In this document: positions 18,752 to 27,145 of the stretch, piece by piece
How the letters are laid out: each line of letters begins with the position of its first letter
How positions within the stretch are numbered: the first letter of the stretch is position 1
From: a gamma proteobacterium symbiont of Stewartia floridana
GTDB taxonomy: Bacteria > Pseudomonadota > Gammaproteobacteria > Chromatiales > Chromatiaceae
DNA: 64,000 nucleotides
Direction of reading: 5' to 3'
NCBI GenBank assembly: GCA_003676145.1
Contig: NAUB01000027.1
Span: 1-64,000 of the forward strand
Notes under the pieces: model-generated
Told to the model about the DNA's origin: nothing
Databases searched by the model: none
Seen by the model: only the letters and a program-made list of their open reading frames with translations
Translations under genes and position numbers: made by a program

Positions 18752-20881
18752 TCATTGCTCCTCAGGCACATGACAGCTTCTGAAGAAGTCGTAGTGATCG
18801 ATCGCCTCCAAAATCCCCAAGGCATGGGACTGCTCGGCAAAATAGATCCGCTCAAGGTCGATCATATGGGAGAGCTCTTCATGGTGACGATTGGCCACCA
18901 CCACGGCCAGGGTATTGCCACGCATCATATCCTCGTCAGATCCGGAGCCTCCCGCGACCAGAATATGTTCGAGGGGCACGTCCAACCGCTGCGCCACATA
19001 ACGCAGCGCCTGCCCTTTGGAGGCCCGGGAAGGCAACACATCGAGAAACTGACCGAAGGCGTGAATCACATTGCAGGTCAACTCCTCCTTGCGTAGCAGT
19101 GCGTTGATCTCATCAACCGAGGGTGCCTTGTTGGGGTCGTAGTGGTAACCGATTTTGAAGAAACTCTGATCCTGTTTGGGCTGTGGTTTGATCCCGGGAA
19201 GATCCGCCAAAACACGGCGAATGCCTTTTGGCTGCCACAGGTGATCGATATGCTCACCCCAATAGTCATCCATCGAAAGACCCTGTGTATAGTGGATCTT
19301 GGTGCCCAGACTGGTGATCAGCACATCTGGAATCGGAATCGAGAACTTCTTCATGATGGAGAGGGCATCGTCGAGGCGACGCCCGGTAGCGATACCGAAG
19401 GTGGCACATTTCCGGTTATCGCGCACCACCTGTATGAAACGTTTCAGGCCAGTGGGATTACCCAGCAGGTTCTGATCCAGATCGGTAAATATGGCCCGAT
19501 CCCGATAGCGATACTTGACATGTTTCGGCGGCTTGGTGGGCAGCCTTTCATGTTCTGCGGGCATCGGTTTGATCATCGCCAGGTACTTCTTGGCATGGGC
19601 TTTCCAGGAGTAGTGCTTGCGCACACCATTCAATCCGTTGCGCGCAAACTTTTGCCACACATCGTTATCATGCAATATCTTCAACAGACTGCGACGGATC
19701 GCTTTCTTGTTCAGCGGGTCGACCAGCAATCCGTTGTTACAGTTGCCGATGATATCCACCGGCCCGCCATTCTCCGTGGCGATCAGCGGCAATCCGCTGG
19801 CGGCCGCCTCGAGCAGAGTCAAACCAAAGGGCTCGGTCAGCGCCGGATTGACGAACACCCCTTCTGAGAGCGCCGTCAGACGGTAGATCTCCGGCACCTC
19901 TTTGGCCAGATGGCGTTTCGGCACGGCAACCCGACCATACAGATCATAGAGATCGATGGTCATCAGAATATCGGTCATCACCGACTGGGGACCACTCTCC
20001 ATATCCCGGATGTCATCCCGGTTGCCAGCCACAATCACCAGGTTGGCAGCACTCTGCAACTGACTCGACTCACCATAGACTTCCAGCAGGGTAAGGATGT
20101 TCTTACGCTCATCGGGTCTGGAAAGCGCGAGAATGATCGGTTTATCGGGATCGCGCAGAAATCGCGCCAGGGTTTTTCGGAAATGGATATTGTCCCCACG
20201 GGACGGGGGGTGGAACTGGGTCAGGTCGGTGCCGGGGGGGATTACCGCCATATTATCCGGCTGATAGTGATTGTAGAGGCTGTACTGCTCTTCGATCTCA
20301 TTGTGGGTACTGGTAATCACCAGATCCGCATTCGCCAGCACCTCCTCTTCCGCTTCCACCCGGCGATCCATGTTGTAACGCTCGCGGATCTCCTTTCGAC
20401 TGAAACCCTTGGCAAGGAGTTGATGCTGCTTATCACGCCCCAGGGAGTGGCCGGTGTGCACCAACGGTACACCCAGTAGATGGGAAAGCCGCACACCCAC
20501 ATAGCCCGCATCCGCATAGTGGGTATGCACGATATCGGGCATGCGCGGCTGGGACTTCAGCCAGTTGAGCAGGTTGTCCATGAAGCTGTCGAGATGATCC
20601 CACAGGGTCTCCTTGGCCAGATAACCTTCAGGACCAGCCTCGATCCGCACGATCTTGGCCTTCTCTGACAGCAGTTCGAGGGGTTCTGCATAGTCGTCAC
20701 TGATTTCCGAATCCACCACACGCCTGGTCACCAGATCGACCCGACTGACACCATCCCGTTCGGCCAGCGCTTTGGCGAGGTCCACCACATACTTGGTTTG
20801 GCCGCCGGTATCGGCATCACGTCCCAGCTCGAGATCGTGACCGCGAATCAATCCATGAACACTTATCAGACAGATATACAT
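18752..20881 (-). CDS. sps: Sucrose-phosphate synthase with HAD phosphatase-like domain
   Basis: 709 residues. A GT4 glycosyltransferase part (about 1-440) shows DLELGRDADTGGQTKYVVDLAKAL, HTHYADAGYVGVRLSHLLGVPLVHTGHSLGR, VIPPGTDLTQFHPP and TEPFGLTLLEAAASGLPLIATENGGP. It would join UDP- or ADP-glucose and fructose-6-phosphate. The C-terminal part (about 460-709) is a HAD-IIB domain like sucrose-6-phosphate phosphatase, with FTDLDQNLLG and LVAGGSGSDEDMMRG. The first motif reads DLDQN where active enzymes usually have DxDxT, so phosphatase activity is plausible but not certain. No separate spp gene is in the cluster. Sucrose is a likely compatible solute here. Confidence 0.92.
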   Translation of the reverse strand: MYICLISVHGLIRGHDLELGRDADTGGQTKYVVDLAKALAERDGVSRVDLVTRRVVDSEISDDYAEPLELLSEKAKIVRIEAGPEGYLAKETLWDHLDSFMDNLLNWLKSQPRMPDIVHTHYADAGYVGVRLSHLLGVPLVHTGHSLGRDKQHQLLAKGFSRKEIRERYNMDRRVEAEEEVLANADLVITSTHNEIEEQYSLYNHYQPDNMAVIPPGTDLTQFHPPSRGDNIHFRKTLARFLRDPDKPIILALSRPDERKNILTLLEVYGESSQLQSAANLVIVAGNRDDIRDMESGPQSVMTDILMTIDLYDLYGRVAVPKRHLAKEVPEIYRLTALSEGVFVNPALTEPFGLTLLEAAASGLPLIATENGGPVDIIGNCNNGLLVDPLNKKAIRRSLLKILHDNDVWQKFARNGLNGVRKHYSWKAHAKKYLAMIKPMPAEHERLPTKPPKHVKYRYRDRAIFTDLDQNLLGNPTGLKRFIQVVRDNRKCATFGIATGRRLDDALSIMKKFSIPIPDVLITSLGTKIHYTQGLSMDDYWGEHIDHLWQPKGIRRVLADLPGIKPQPKQDQSFFKIGYHYDPNKAPSVDEINALLRKEELTCNVIHAFGQFLDVLPSRASKGQALRYVAQRLDVPLEHILVAGGSGSDEDMMRGNTLAVVVANRHHEELSHMIDLERIYFAEQSHALGILEAIDHYDFFRSCHVPEEQ

Positions 20882-21037
20882 AGTGGGATCGTCCTGGTTG
20901 GAAACCGTATCAACCCTGCATCATGTCAGATCATCATATCAGAACAGGCGCTAAAAATCGTCGTACCTTATCTCTCCCAGGCTTACAGACCGCAGTTAAA
21001 CCATGCTTCAGCACCAGGCTGCAAGCAGGTTACTGAA

Positions 21038-21544
21038 CTATTCAAAAACACCCACATCCAGATTCAACAGCAATCCTTTTTCAACCTGATCAAATTTCAG
21101 GATGGCTACACCCTGATGATCCTTCAGGAACGCCTCTGCATCGGCCTGACTCTCCAGGGGGATCAACTCATGCCCCATCGGACCCAGCACATCCGAACCG
21201 ATCACATAGTAGGCACGCTTGGCATCGATACGGGCCAGACTGTAGTACTCGGTGACAGCGATACGATCGATTTCACTCGCCTGATGATCGGGTGCCCACT
21301 TCTGCAGATCGAAAAGATACTTAAAAAGATCCTTGGCGCCATCGAAATGGTGGGCATGGCCATCCTTGTAGAGTACCGTGCCGATCCATTCGGGGTATTT
21401 CGCAACAAACATGCCGCATACCGGGCAGGTATCCTTGGGACCAGGGTTGGGGAGCTCCTGAGACTGCAGCGCTGTTATATGCAGTAACCAGCATGCAAAT
21501 ATCAACAATATGGCTCTACGCACGTTCAGCCCGTTATTTTTCAT
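21038..21544 (-). CDS. NosL-family protein
   Basis: About 168 residues from MKNNGLNVRRAILLIFACWLL. A signal or anchor segment spans about residues 10-25; an AC pair in it could be a degenerate lipobox. The mature part carries the NosL signature TCPVCGMFVAKYPEWIGTVLYKDG and HHFDGAKDLFKYLF. NosL binds Cu(I) and serves nitrous oxide reductase assembly in denitrifiers; no nosZ is visible here. The start is uncertain (in-frame ATGs at 21580 and 21556). It is the last gene of the 26.8-21.0 kb operon, downstream of a second NosL-family gene. Confidence 0.8.
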   Translation of the reverse strand: MKNNGLNVRRAILLIFACWLLHITALQSQELPNPGPKDTCPVCGMFVAKYPEWIGTVLYKDGHAHHFDGAKDLFKYLFDLQKWAPDHQASEIDRIAVTEYYSLARIDAKRAYYVIGSDVLGPMGHELIPLESQADAEAFLKDHQGVAILKFDQVEKGLLLNLDVGVFE

Positions 21545-21670
21545 ACTCATCGATCTGTCATTCATCGAAATAGTGTTCATTCTCACGACGTCCAGATTGA
21601 GAGAGTCATGAGTCCAACTGCAACAATCAGATTGCTGTGCCAAGCACCACTTGGCACAGCATCTCTCCCA

Positions 21671-22354
21671 TCAACCCTTTTGCTGCTTCATCTTTTGCAT
21701 CATCTTCTTGCGTCGTTCCGCACGCTTCTTGCGAACCATCATGGTGTCCTTGGCCATGCCTGCATAGGCCTCGCTCAAAGCCTCATCGAAATTTGCCAGA
21801 GTGCCCCCCTTTTCCGCCTGAATCGCTTTTGCCTGATCAGCGGAAGCGAAGGCCATCTTGCTCCGGGTGGTCATGGTACCTTTCAGCTTGGCGCCAATCA
21901 GATAGCTCACTTCATCCACATTGACCAACGGCTTGATCTCACCATCGGCACCGAAATCCGCCGCATAGATCGCCTTCGGACCACGATCGATATTCAGGGA
22001 GAGGCTGATCGCCAGACAGTGGATGGAACAGGTGGCATCCACCAGGTCATCATCGTAGTGGACCAGATGGCGGCTATGGTGCCACTTGGTACGATCCATA
22101 CCGCAGTAGGGACACTTGGCATATTTCTCCAGTTCATTCTCCAGAGGCGTGGCATCCGCTGCTCTCTTGGGAATGAACTGCAACGGCGTGCCATCCCCAT
22201 CACAGCTGGCCCCTGTGGCTTCGACCCAGCCTTTACCCGGCACCATCACACCAACACCCTGACCTGCCAGCGCGCCACCCGCGAGACCGGTCAATCCGGC
22301 AGCCGACAGCAGCTTCAACAGATTTCTGCGCTCCTTGTTACTCGTTTCACTCAT
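21671..22354 (-). CDS. NosL-family protein with twin-arginine signal
   Basis: 227 residues. N-terminal ERRNLLKLLSAAGLTGLAGGALA is a twin-arginine-type signal. The mature protein has KCPYCGMDRTKWHHSRHLVHYDDD, the NosL CxxCGM metal-binding motif, then ATCSIHCLAISLSLN, a CxxxC pair next to His that is also typical of this branch. A Lys/Arg-rich tail (KKRAERRKKMMQKMKQQK) is unusual for an exported protein. Tat export suggests that it folds or loads metal in the cytoplasm first. Its place beside the second NosL gene suggests a two-step metal relay (inference). Confidence 0.8.
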   Translation of the reverse strand: MSETSNKERRNLLKLLSAAGLTGLAGGALAGQGVGVMVPGKGWVEATGASCDGDGTPLQFIPKRAADATPLENELEKYAKCPYCGMDRTKWHHSRHLVHYDDDLVDATCSIHCLAISLSLNIDRGPKAIYAADFGADGEIKPLVNVDEVSYLIGAKLKGTMTTRSKMAFASADQAKAIQAEKGGTLANFDEALSEAYAGMAKDTMMVRKKRAERRKKMMQKMKQQKG

Positions 22355-22481
22355 CGAATTACTACTCCTCTTCTACTTAAACATAAACAGCGGTATTAAC
22401 CATGGAATGAGATTGAACCGCTCAACAATCCCTGAATTAATTGCCGATTGAGGGCAGTCACTACGCACCCAACCGATGGAT

Positions 22482-23159
22482 CTACCAATTGGCCAATCCA
22501 CGCATGATGTGGTAGAAAACAACCCCTTCATAAACTGTCCAGAGCCCAAGCGCGACCACCAGCACGCCAGCCAAGCGGGCAAGCACACTGCGGAAAGTTT
22601 CGCCCACATAACCGCCCAGCAGACTGAGCATAACCATGGATGGCAGGGTTCCAGCACCAAAACTCAACATCAGCAGCCCTGCAGTCAACGGATCGGCAGT
22701 GGATACCGCTTTCACGGCAACGGAGAAAACCAGACTGCACGGCACCAGACCATTGAGCAGGCCGACCGCGACAGTTGGAACTGTGACCGATCTGCTCAGA
22801 CGGGTTATTGGAACCTCATGCGAGACCGGTTTAGCCTTCACGAGACTGTTGATTGATACACCCAGCAGATTCAATCCCAATATCACAACCAGAACACCGG
22901 CAAATATCATCAGCAATCCCTGCGCTTTTCCGACAATGCCACTCTGCACCAACACCTGACCGACAACGGCACCACCGATACCCAGCAGCGCATAAACCGC
23001 AATCCGCAGTGTGTGGTATGTAAGCAGATGGCTTAATCGCACCCTGGGTGCAAAATGGATAAAGAACCCTGCGTTGATGCCACTGCACATACCAATGCAG
23101 TGAAAGCTGCCGAGAATGCCGGTTAGAAAGGCCACCCCGAGGGTCAGCTCGGCACTCAT
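22482..23159 (-). CDS. UreH/SafE-type membrane protein
   Basis: 225 residues with about six hydrophobic segments. Matches the sulfite exporter TauE/SafE-like family related to cytochrome biogenesis transmembrane proteins (UreH_2 type): first helix GILGSFHCIGMCSGI and mid-protein GLLNGLVPCSLVFSVAV, two conserved Cys-bearing helices that resemble those of DsbD/CcdA. Members are often beside copper-dependent oxidase assembly genes. Here it overlaps the thioredoxin-like gene by 4 bp, which suggests electron or metal transfer across the membrane to that partner. Confidence 0.82.
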   Translation of the reverse strand: MSAELTLGVAFLTGILGSFHCIGMCSGINAGFFIHFAPRVRLSHLLTYHTLRIAVYALLGIGGAVVGQVLVQSGIVGKAQGLLMIFAGVLVVILGLNLLGVSINSLVKAKPVSHEVPITRLSRSVTVPTVAVGLLNGLVPCSLVFSVAVKAVSTADPLTAGLLMLSFGAGTLPSMVMLSLLGGYVGETFRSVLARLAGVLVVALGLWTVYEGVVFYHIMRGLANW

Positions 23160-23659
23160 ATCAGCTCATCCACGATCAGGGCGAACAGCTCCGCTGTGGA
23201 CTCACCGATGATCCGGGTATGCAATCTCCCCTTGCGATCGAGTATGAAAGTGGTTGGCAGACCGATTACCCCATACGCTCTCGCCACTGCCCCGTCCCGG
23301 TCGAGCAGTACCGGATAGCTGATATCCAGTTTCTCTATGAAGGCTGCCGCTGTTTCACGATCCTGCCGCACATTCAGCGCAAGGATCACCAGGCCTTTTG
23401 CACGATATGCCTGGTAGACCGGCTCAATGCTCTGCATCTCCGACTCACAGAAGGGACACCAATCGGCCCAGAAACGGATCACCACTACCTCTCCCGCAAA
23501 ATCCTGCGGAAAACTCAGCCTCTGTTGGTTGAGATCCTGTAACTGAAAAGCGGGTGGTGGCTCCCCTTTGGTCAGTGCTGAACTCTCTGACTGACAGCCA
23601 TTGAGAGCGCTCAGAATCAATACGACAAATAAGATGGAGAGTGTCTGTTTGATCACCAC
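23156..23659 (-). CDS. TlpA-like thioredoxin lipoprotein
   Basis: 167 residues. Signal with lipobox LNGC (Cys about 22) predicts a membrane-attached periplasmic protein. The thioredoxin fold of the TlpA/ResA type shows VVVIRFWADWCPFCESEMQSIEPVY with redox CPFC, an alkyl-hydroperoxide-like insert (GLVILALNVRQD) and the cis-Pro loop GLPTTFILDRKG. It would keep Cys of metal-site partners reduced. It overlaps the upstream gene by 7 bp and the downstream one by 4 bp, so the genes are tightly coupled. Confidence 0.88.
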   Translation of the reverse strand: MVIKQTLSILFVVLILSALNGCQSESSALTKGEPPPAFQLQDLNQQRLSFPQDFAGEVVVIRFWADWCPFCESEMQSIEPVYQAYRAKGLVILALNVRQDRETAAAFIEKLDISYPVLLDRDGAVARAYGVIGLPTTFILDRKGRLHTRIIGESTAELFALIVDELI

Positions 23660-24660
23660 CAGACCTCCATCATGGTGAGCCTTGAACTCCAGATCGACCA
23701 GGCTGAGGTCAGGTAGAACTGCAGGAAAAAGAACAGTGCCAACCAGCTTATGACAGGCAACACATCCGCCACCGTCTGACTCAGACTGGTGATCCTCCGC
23801 CAGGGCGATACAAAGCCGGCACCGAGAGAGAGTGCAGTTGCCAGAAACAGAGGTATGTAGAGAAAGTAACCCACATAGCCATGCCCCTGTTTGAGAATGC
23901 AGAACGGACAGTGGTGATGGGGGTGCTCATAGATATAGAGCGAGATGGATGAAATTATTGCCACGAGTGCAATCACGAAAGCTGCCGCCCCGGTGATCGA
24001 CAACAACCAGCCACTCTGTCCACGCAACGCCACCCATACCCCAGCGGCGATGACCACTATGCCCGAGATAGCCAGAGCGAGTATCGAATTTGCCGGGGCG
24101 ATACCACTGACCTCAGCGGAGACCCCCTGCGCATCGGCGGAGAAGAGTGTGCCACAACAGGAGGTGATCAGGTTTGGCTCCATCTCAGTAAAATGCAGCC
24201 ACTGTAGAATCGTTTCGGCACCAACCAGCGGCAGCGCCATAAGCAACAGAGCATATTTGAAACGGATCAGTGGATAGTCGTAGCCCCGGTTGTCGAGATA
24301 GTTCAGTAACAGCCAAATGGCAGCCACAAAGAACAGGGTGATTTTCAGGAACAGTGTGGGCCAACCCCAGGGATTCAGATTCAATACCCCGGTTGCACAC
24401 ATGGCGCCAACAAACTGTCCAGACAAGGCCTCAGCGTTGTAGATGAACAGCAACAGTGAGAGAAACTCAAACAGGAAAGCCCAGACCAACAGGGTTGATA
24501 CCAGATAGGTACGCCTTTCCAGTCGAAGCTGCAACTCGCTGCCACTCTGAATATCCCAGTGGCGCAAAATTCTGAAGGCGAAAGTGGCCGCCACCAACAG
24601 CATCGTGGAGACCAGTATCGAAACCATCAACAGCGCCAGAATGGCAGGATTCAACATCAT
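23653..24660 (-). CDS. Polytopic membrane protein with Cys/His motifs
   Basis: 335 residues, about eight hydrophobic segments. I did not recognise a named family. Notable motifs are LITSCCGTLFSADAQG in an outer loop about residue 165 and YEHPHHHCPFCILKQGHGY about residue 240. The second pairs an HPHHHC cluster with CPFC, typical of a metal- or disulphide-handling site, near a membrane surface. Its position between a TlpA-like protein and an ABC transporter ATPase, with 3-bp and overlapping junctions, makes it a core part of this operon. Role unknown; copper handling is inference. Confidence 0.75.
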   Translation of the reverse strand: MMLNPAILALLMVSILVSTMLLVAATFAFRILRHWDIQSGSELQLRLERRTYLVSTLLVWAFLFEFLSLLLFIYNAEALSGQFVGAMCATGVLNLNPWGWPTLFLKITLFFVAAIWLLLNYLDNRGYDYPLIRFKYALLLMALPLVGAETILQWLHFTEMEPNLITSCCGTLFSADAQGVSAEVSGIAPANSILALAISGIVVIAAGVWVALRGQSGWLLSITGAAAFVIALVAIISSISLYIYEHPHHHCPFCILKQGHGYVGYFLYIPLFLATALSLGAGFVSPWRRITSLSQTVADVLPVISWLALFFFLQFYLTSAWSIWSSRLTMMEVWW

Positions 24661-24663
24661 GGG

Positions 24664-25353
24664 TTATCCCTCCCCTGACACCATGAGACCATCTTCAAGC
24701 TCCACCACCCGGTCCACAACAGGCGAATCGAAGACAACCGGATCATGACTGCTGATCAGCACCGTCTTGCCGGCTTTCGACAGCTGATCAAGCAACACCA
24801 TGAACTCACGGGAGAGCCGACTATCCAGATTGGCGGTAGGCTCATCGGCGATCAGAATTTGCGGATCATTGATCAGCGCACGACAGATCGCCACCCGCTG
24901 AGCTTCACCACCGGACAACCATTCAACAGGATTACTTGCTTTGTCGACCAGTAAGAACTGTTCGAGCAGACGCTCCGCCCTGCTTCTCAAGCTACTGGCT
25001 TTCAATCCCAGTGGGTAGGCCGGCAACATGATGTTCTCCACCACACTGAGCCCGGGAATAAGATTGAAGCGCTGAAAAATGAAGCCGAAGGTATGCCGGC
25101 GGACTTGCGTTAGAAAACGCTCAGGCAGGGAGGAGATGGTACGATCCTGCAGGCGGATACGGCCACTGGTAGGCCGTGACAGGCAGCCGATCATCGACAT
25201 CAATGTGGTTTTACCTGAACCGCTGGCCCCCTTCAGACAACTGATCCGGTTAACTTCAAACTGGGTGGTGATTCCCTGTATCGCCCAAAACTCATTCGGT
25301 TTGCCCTGATTGAAGGCCTTACGCACATCTGTCAATTCGATCAACATCGCCAA
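24664..25353 (-). CDS. ABC transporter ATPase, LolD/MacB type
   Basis: 229 residues. Walker A GASGSGKTT, Q-loop FIFQRFNLIPGLSVVENIMLPAY, signature WLSGGEAQRVAICRAL, Walker B ILIADEPTANLD and the switch His in ISSHDP. The LolD/MacB subgroup energises FtsX-like permeases that act on lipoproteins or periplasmic substrates rather than classic import. The permease gene directly precedes it with no spacing (25353/25354). Confidence 0.9.
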   Translation of the reverse strand: MAMLIELTDVRKAFNQGKPNEFWAIQGITTQFEVNRISCLKGASGSGKTTLMSMIGCLSRPTSGRIRLQDRTISSLPERFLTQVRRHTFGFIFQRFNLIPGLSVVENIMLPAYPLGLKASSLRSRAERLLEQFLLVDKASNPVEWLSGGEAQRVAICRALINDPQILIADEPTANLDSRLSREFMVLLDQLSKAGKTVLISSHDPVVFDSPVVDRVVELEDGLMVSGEG

Positions 25354-26487
25354 CTACCGCATCACCAGATCAGGATCGGTTATGGAGGTCCGCCAGACAG
25401 GCACGATGGTCGCCAGGGTATAGGGCAACACCGTAAAGAAAAACAGCGTCGCGAGTTGCAGACCGTCCACTGAAGGGGTTAACTGAAAACTGGGATAGAG
25501 AACAGACCAGCCTTTCAGCACTGGCTCAAACAGACCGGCTGAGGTATAGAACACATGCAAGTAGGCAGCCAGATAGCCAATAAGAAAAGCCATCAGGGAG
25601 ATGATCACTCCCTCCCAGAACTTCATCCGCATCACTTCACCGGTCTCCCAGCCAACCGCTTTCAGGATACCGATCTCCTTGCGCTCCTCGGCGCTCAAGC
25701 CGGAGGCTTTATCCCAGGCGAAGATAACAAAAGCGAGTACTGAACCGAGTAATAGAATCAACATCACACCCTGCCGCCAGGAGAAGAGACTCTCATAGGT
25801 ACGCAGAATCTCCGATCTGAGTATTGGCCGACTGTCCGGTAACAAGCGTGTCAGTTTCTCAGCAATTTTTTGTATCTCCCGGGGATTTCTCACCGACAAA
25901 ACAAGGTCGGTGTAGAGCGATTCGTCAATACCGAACAATTGCCGATAGCCTTGCGGGTTCATCAATAGCAGATCACTGCTGATCAGTTCCGATTCACTCT
26001 CCAGCAGCCTCGATACTCTGAAAGAGAATGCTTTGCCTTCATGGGACCGCAGTGTCAGATAGTCACCAACCGACAGGCCTCTGGTTCGGCCAATCCCCTC
26101 ACCAATCACAATATCGTTTATCGTAAGTTGATCCTGCTCACTGGCCATCACCGTATAGTTGGCCTTGACGGCAGGATCGTAGTAGTAGCCCCACAAGCGG
26201 CCACGCTTTTCAGTGACACCGCGCAGCTTACCGATTCTCTGCAGATAGTCTGCCGGCACCATGACACTTCTTCCCGCCTGTATCCGCTGCACGACGATTT
26301 CCGGTGAGTCGGCCAGCAGAGCAACCGCTTCGCTGCGCATGGCATGGCTGAACAGCATCACTGAAGCCAGCATGAATATGATCATTGTGTAGACGGACAG
26401 CAGACCGAGACTCTTCCCCTTGTGGCGCATCATTGTGCCCAGGGTGTAGTCGATAAAATAGCGTTGCTTGCGCAGTAGGGTGATCAT
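25354..26487 (-). CDS. FtsX/MacB-like ABC permease
   Basis: 377 residues with four membrane segments in the FtsX pattern: one near residues 28-50, a large periplasmic domain (about 50-235), then three toward the C terminus (about 240-260, 290-312, 345-365). The cytoplasmic coupling segment SGLSAEERKEIGILKAVGWETGEV is diagnostic. It works with the ATPase next to it. No periplasmic adaptor or outer membrane factor is nearby, so export through a tripartite pump is less likely than a mechanotransmission role. Confidence 0.88.
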   Translation of the reverse strand: MITLLRKQRYFIDYTLGTMMRHKGKSLGLLSVYTMIIFMLASVMLFSHAMRSEAVALLADSPEIVVQRIQAGRSVMVPADYLQRIGKLRGVTEKRGRLWGYYYDPAVKANYTVMASEQDQLTINDIVIGEGIGRTRGLSVGDYLTLRSHEGKAFSFRVSRLLESESELISSDLLLMNPQGYRQLFGIDESLYTDLVLSVRNPREIQKIAEKLTRLLPDSRPILRSEILRTYESLFSWRQGVMLILLLGSVLAFVIFAWDKASGLSAEERKEIGILKAVGWETGEVMRMKFWEGVIISLMAFLIGYLAAYLHVFYTSAGLFEPVLKGWSVLYPSFQLTPSVDGLQLATLFFFTVLPYTLATIVPVWRTSITDPDLVMR

Positions 26488-26774
26488 CGTAAGAGACCCA
26501 TCGGAGGTTGCAGCAACGAACCCGTGGGGAAATGCTCCAGTGCGACGGGATGATCCTGGAAAGCGGAGTGGATATCGGCCTGAGAGGGGTGCCTGGTATA
26601 ACGGGCCTCGGTGAACAGCGACAGGTCGGTGAGACCCAACCGGCTGACCAGTTCAGCGGACTCAGGTGCCTGTGGCAGGCCTTGGCCACTCTCACTCGCA
26701 ACATCAACAAGGCTCGCCATAAAGCCTGTCAGCAACAACAGCAGACAGACAAAAAAGGTGTTGGATCTTTTCAT
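26484..26774 (-). CDS. Small exported protein heading the NosL/ABC operon
   Basis: 96 residues from MKRSNTFFVCLLLLLTGF, a clear signal peptide (about 1-22). The longer frame to 26840 puts 22 polar residues ahead of it and is unlikely. The mature 70 residues include LSLFTEARYTRHPSQADIHSAFQDHPVALEHFPTGS, rich in His (four) with HP and DHP motifs, which could bind metal. No family name recognised. The stop overlaps the permease start by 4 bp, so it is the first gene of the operon. Confidence 0.65.
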   Translation of the reverse strand: MKRSNTFFVCLLLLLTGFMASLVDVASESGQGLPQAPESAELVSRLGLTDLSLFTEARYTRHPSQADIHSAFQDHPVALEHFPTGSLLQPPMGLLR

Positions 26775-26846
26775 CTCATGAGTGACAGAACTGTGCAAAA
26801 AAACAGAAACCGCTGAAAGTCTATCCGGCCCGGTTTGCATCTCTCA

Positions 26847-26860
26847 TTGACATCAATCAT
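26847..26860 (-). promoter_or_regulatory. FNR/CRP-like box upstream of the NosL/ABC operon
   Basis: TTGACATCAATCAT matches 8 of 10 key positions of TTGAT-N4-ATCAA. If centred at -41.5 it predicts a start near 26812 on the minus strand with GATAGA as a weak -10 box. That fits an anaerobically activated operon, but one short motif is weak evidence. Confidence 0.3.
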
Positions 26861-27119
26861 TGATCCCTATTTCAGGGTTTTTTTACGTCATATGGCCCAA
26901 TTCGGCGTTGGAAAAATACGCCATTTCACGCGATACCGGGAAACTGAGCCCTCCAGCCAATTTTCTTTTACAGCCGTATGGTTCACAAAACGCACATCAA
27001 CGCCACAGGCATGCATCGATCATCCACTCGATTCACGCTGAATAGACCGACTCAGCATCGTCGGTGAGCCGAAATAACCACCTGATCCTGCCAGCGTAAC
27101 TGCGGCTGTTTGATTTTTA

Positions 27120-27134
27120 TAGACGATCGGTCTA
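27120..27134. promoter_or_regulatory. Palindromic operator upstream of acuR
   Basis: TAGACGATCGGTCTA: arms TAGAC and GTCTA around five bases, 11 bp before the acuR ATG. AcuR-type TetR proteins bind such palindromes and repress their own operon. A partial copy (AGATGTCCGTCT) lies before acuI at about 27797-27812. Confidence 0.65.
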
Positions 27135-27145
27135 ATATTTTAACC

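Noticed and set aside
21038-26774. Naming the operon as a nitrous oxide reductase cluster because of NosL
   Set aside because: No nosZ, nosR, nosD, nosF or nosY gene is present; the transporter is of the FtsX/MacB type, so the NosL name gives only a metal-binding hint.
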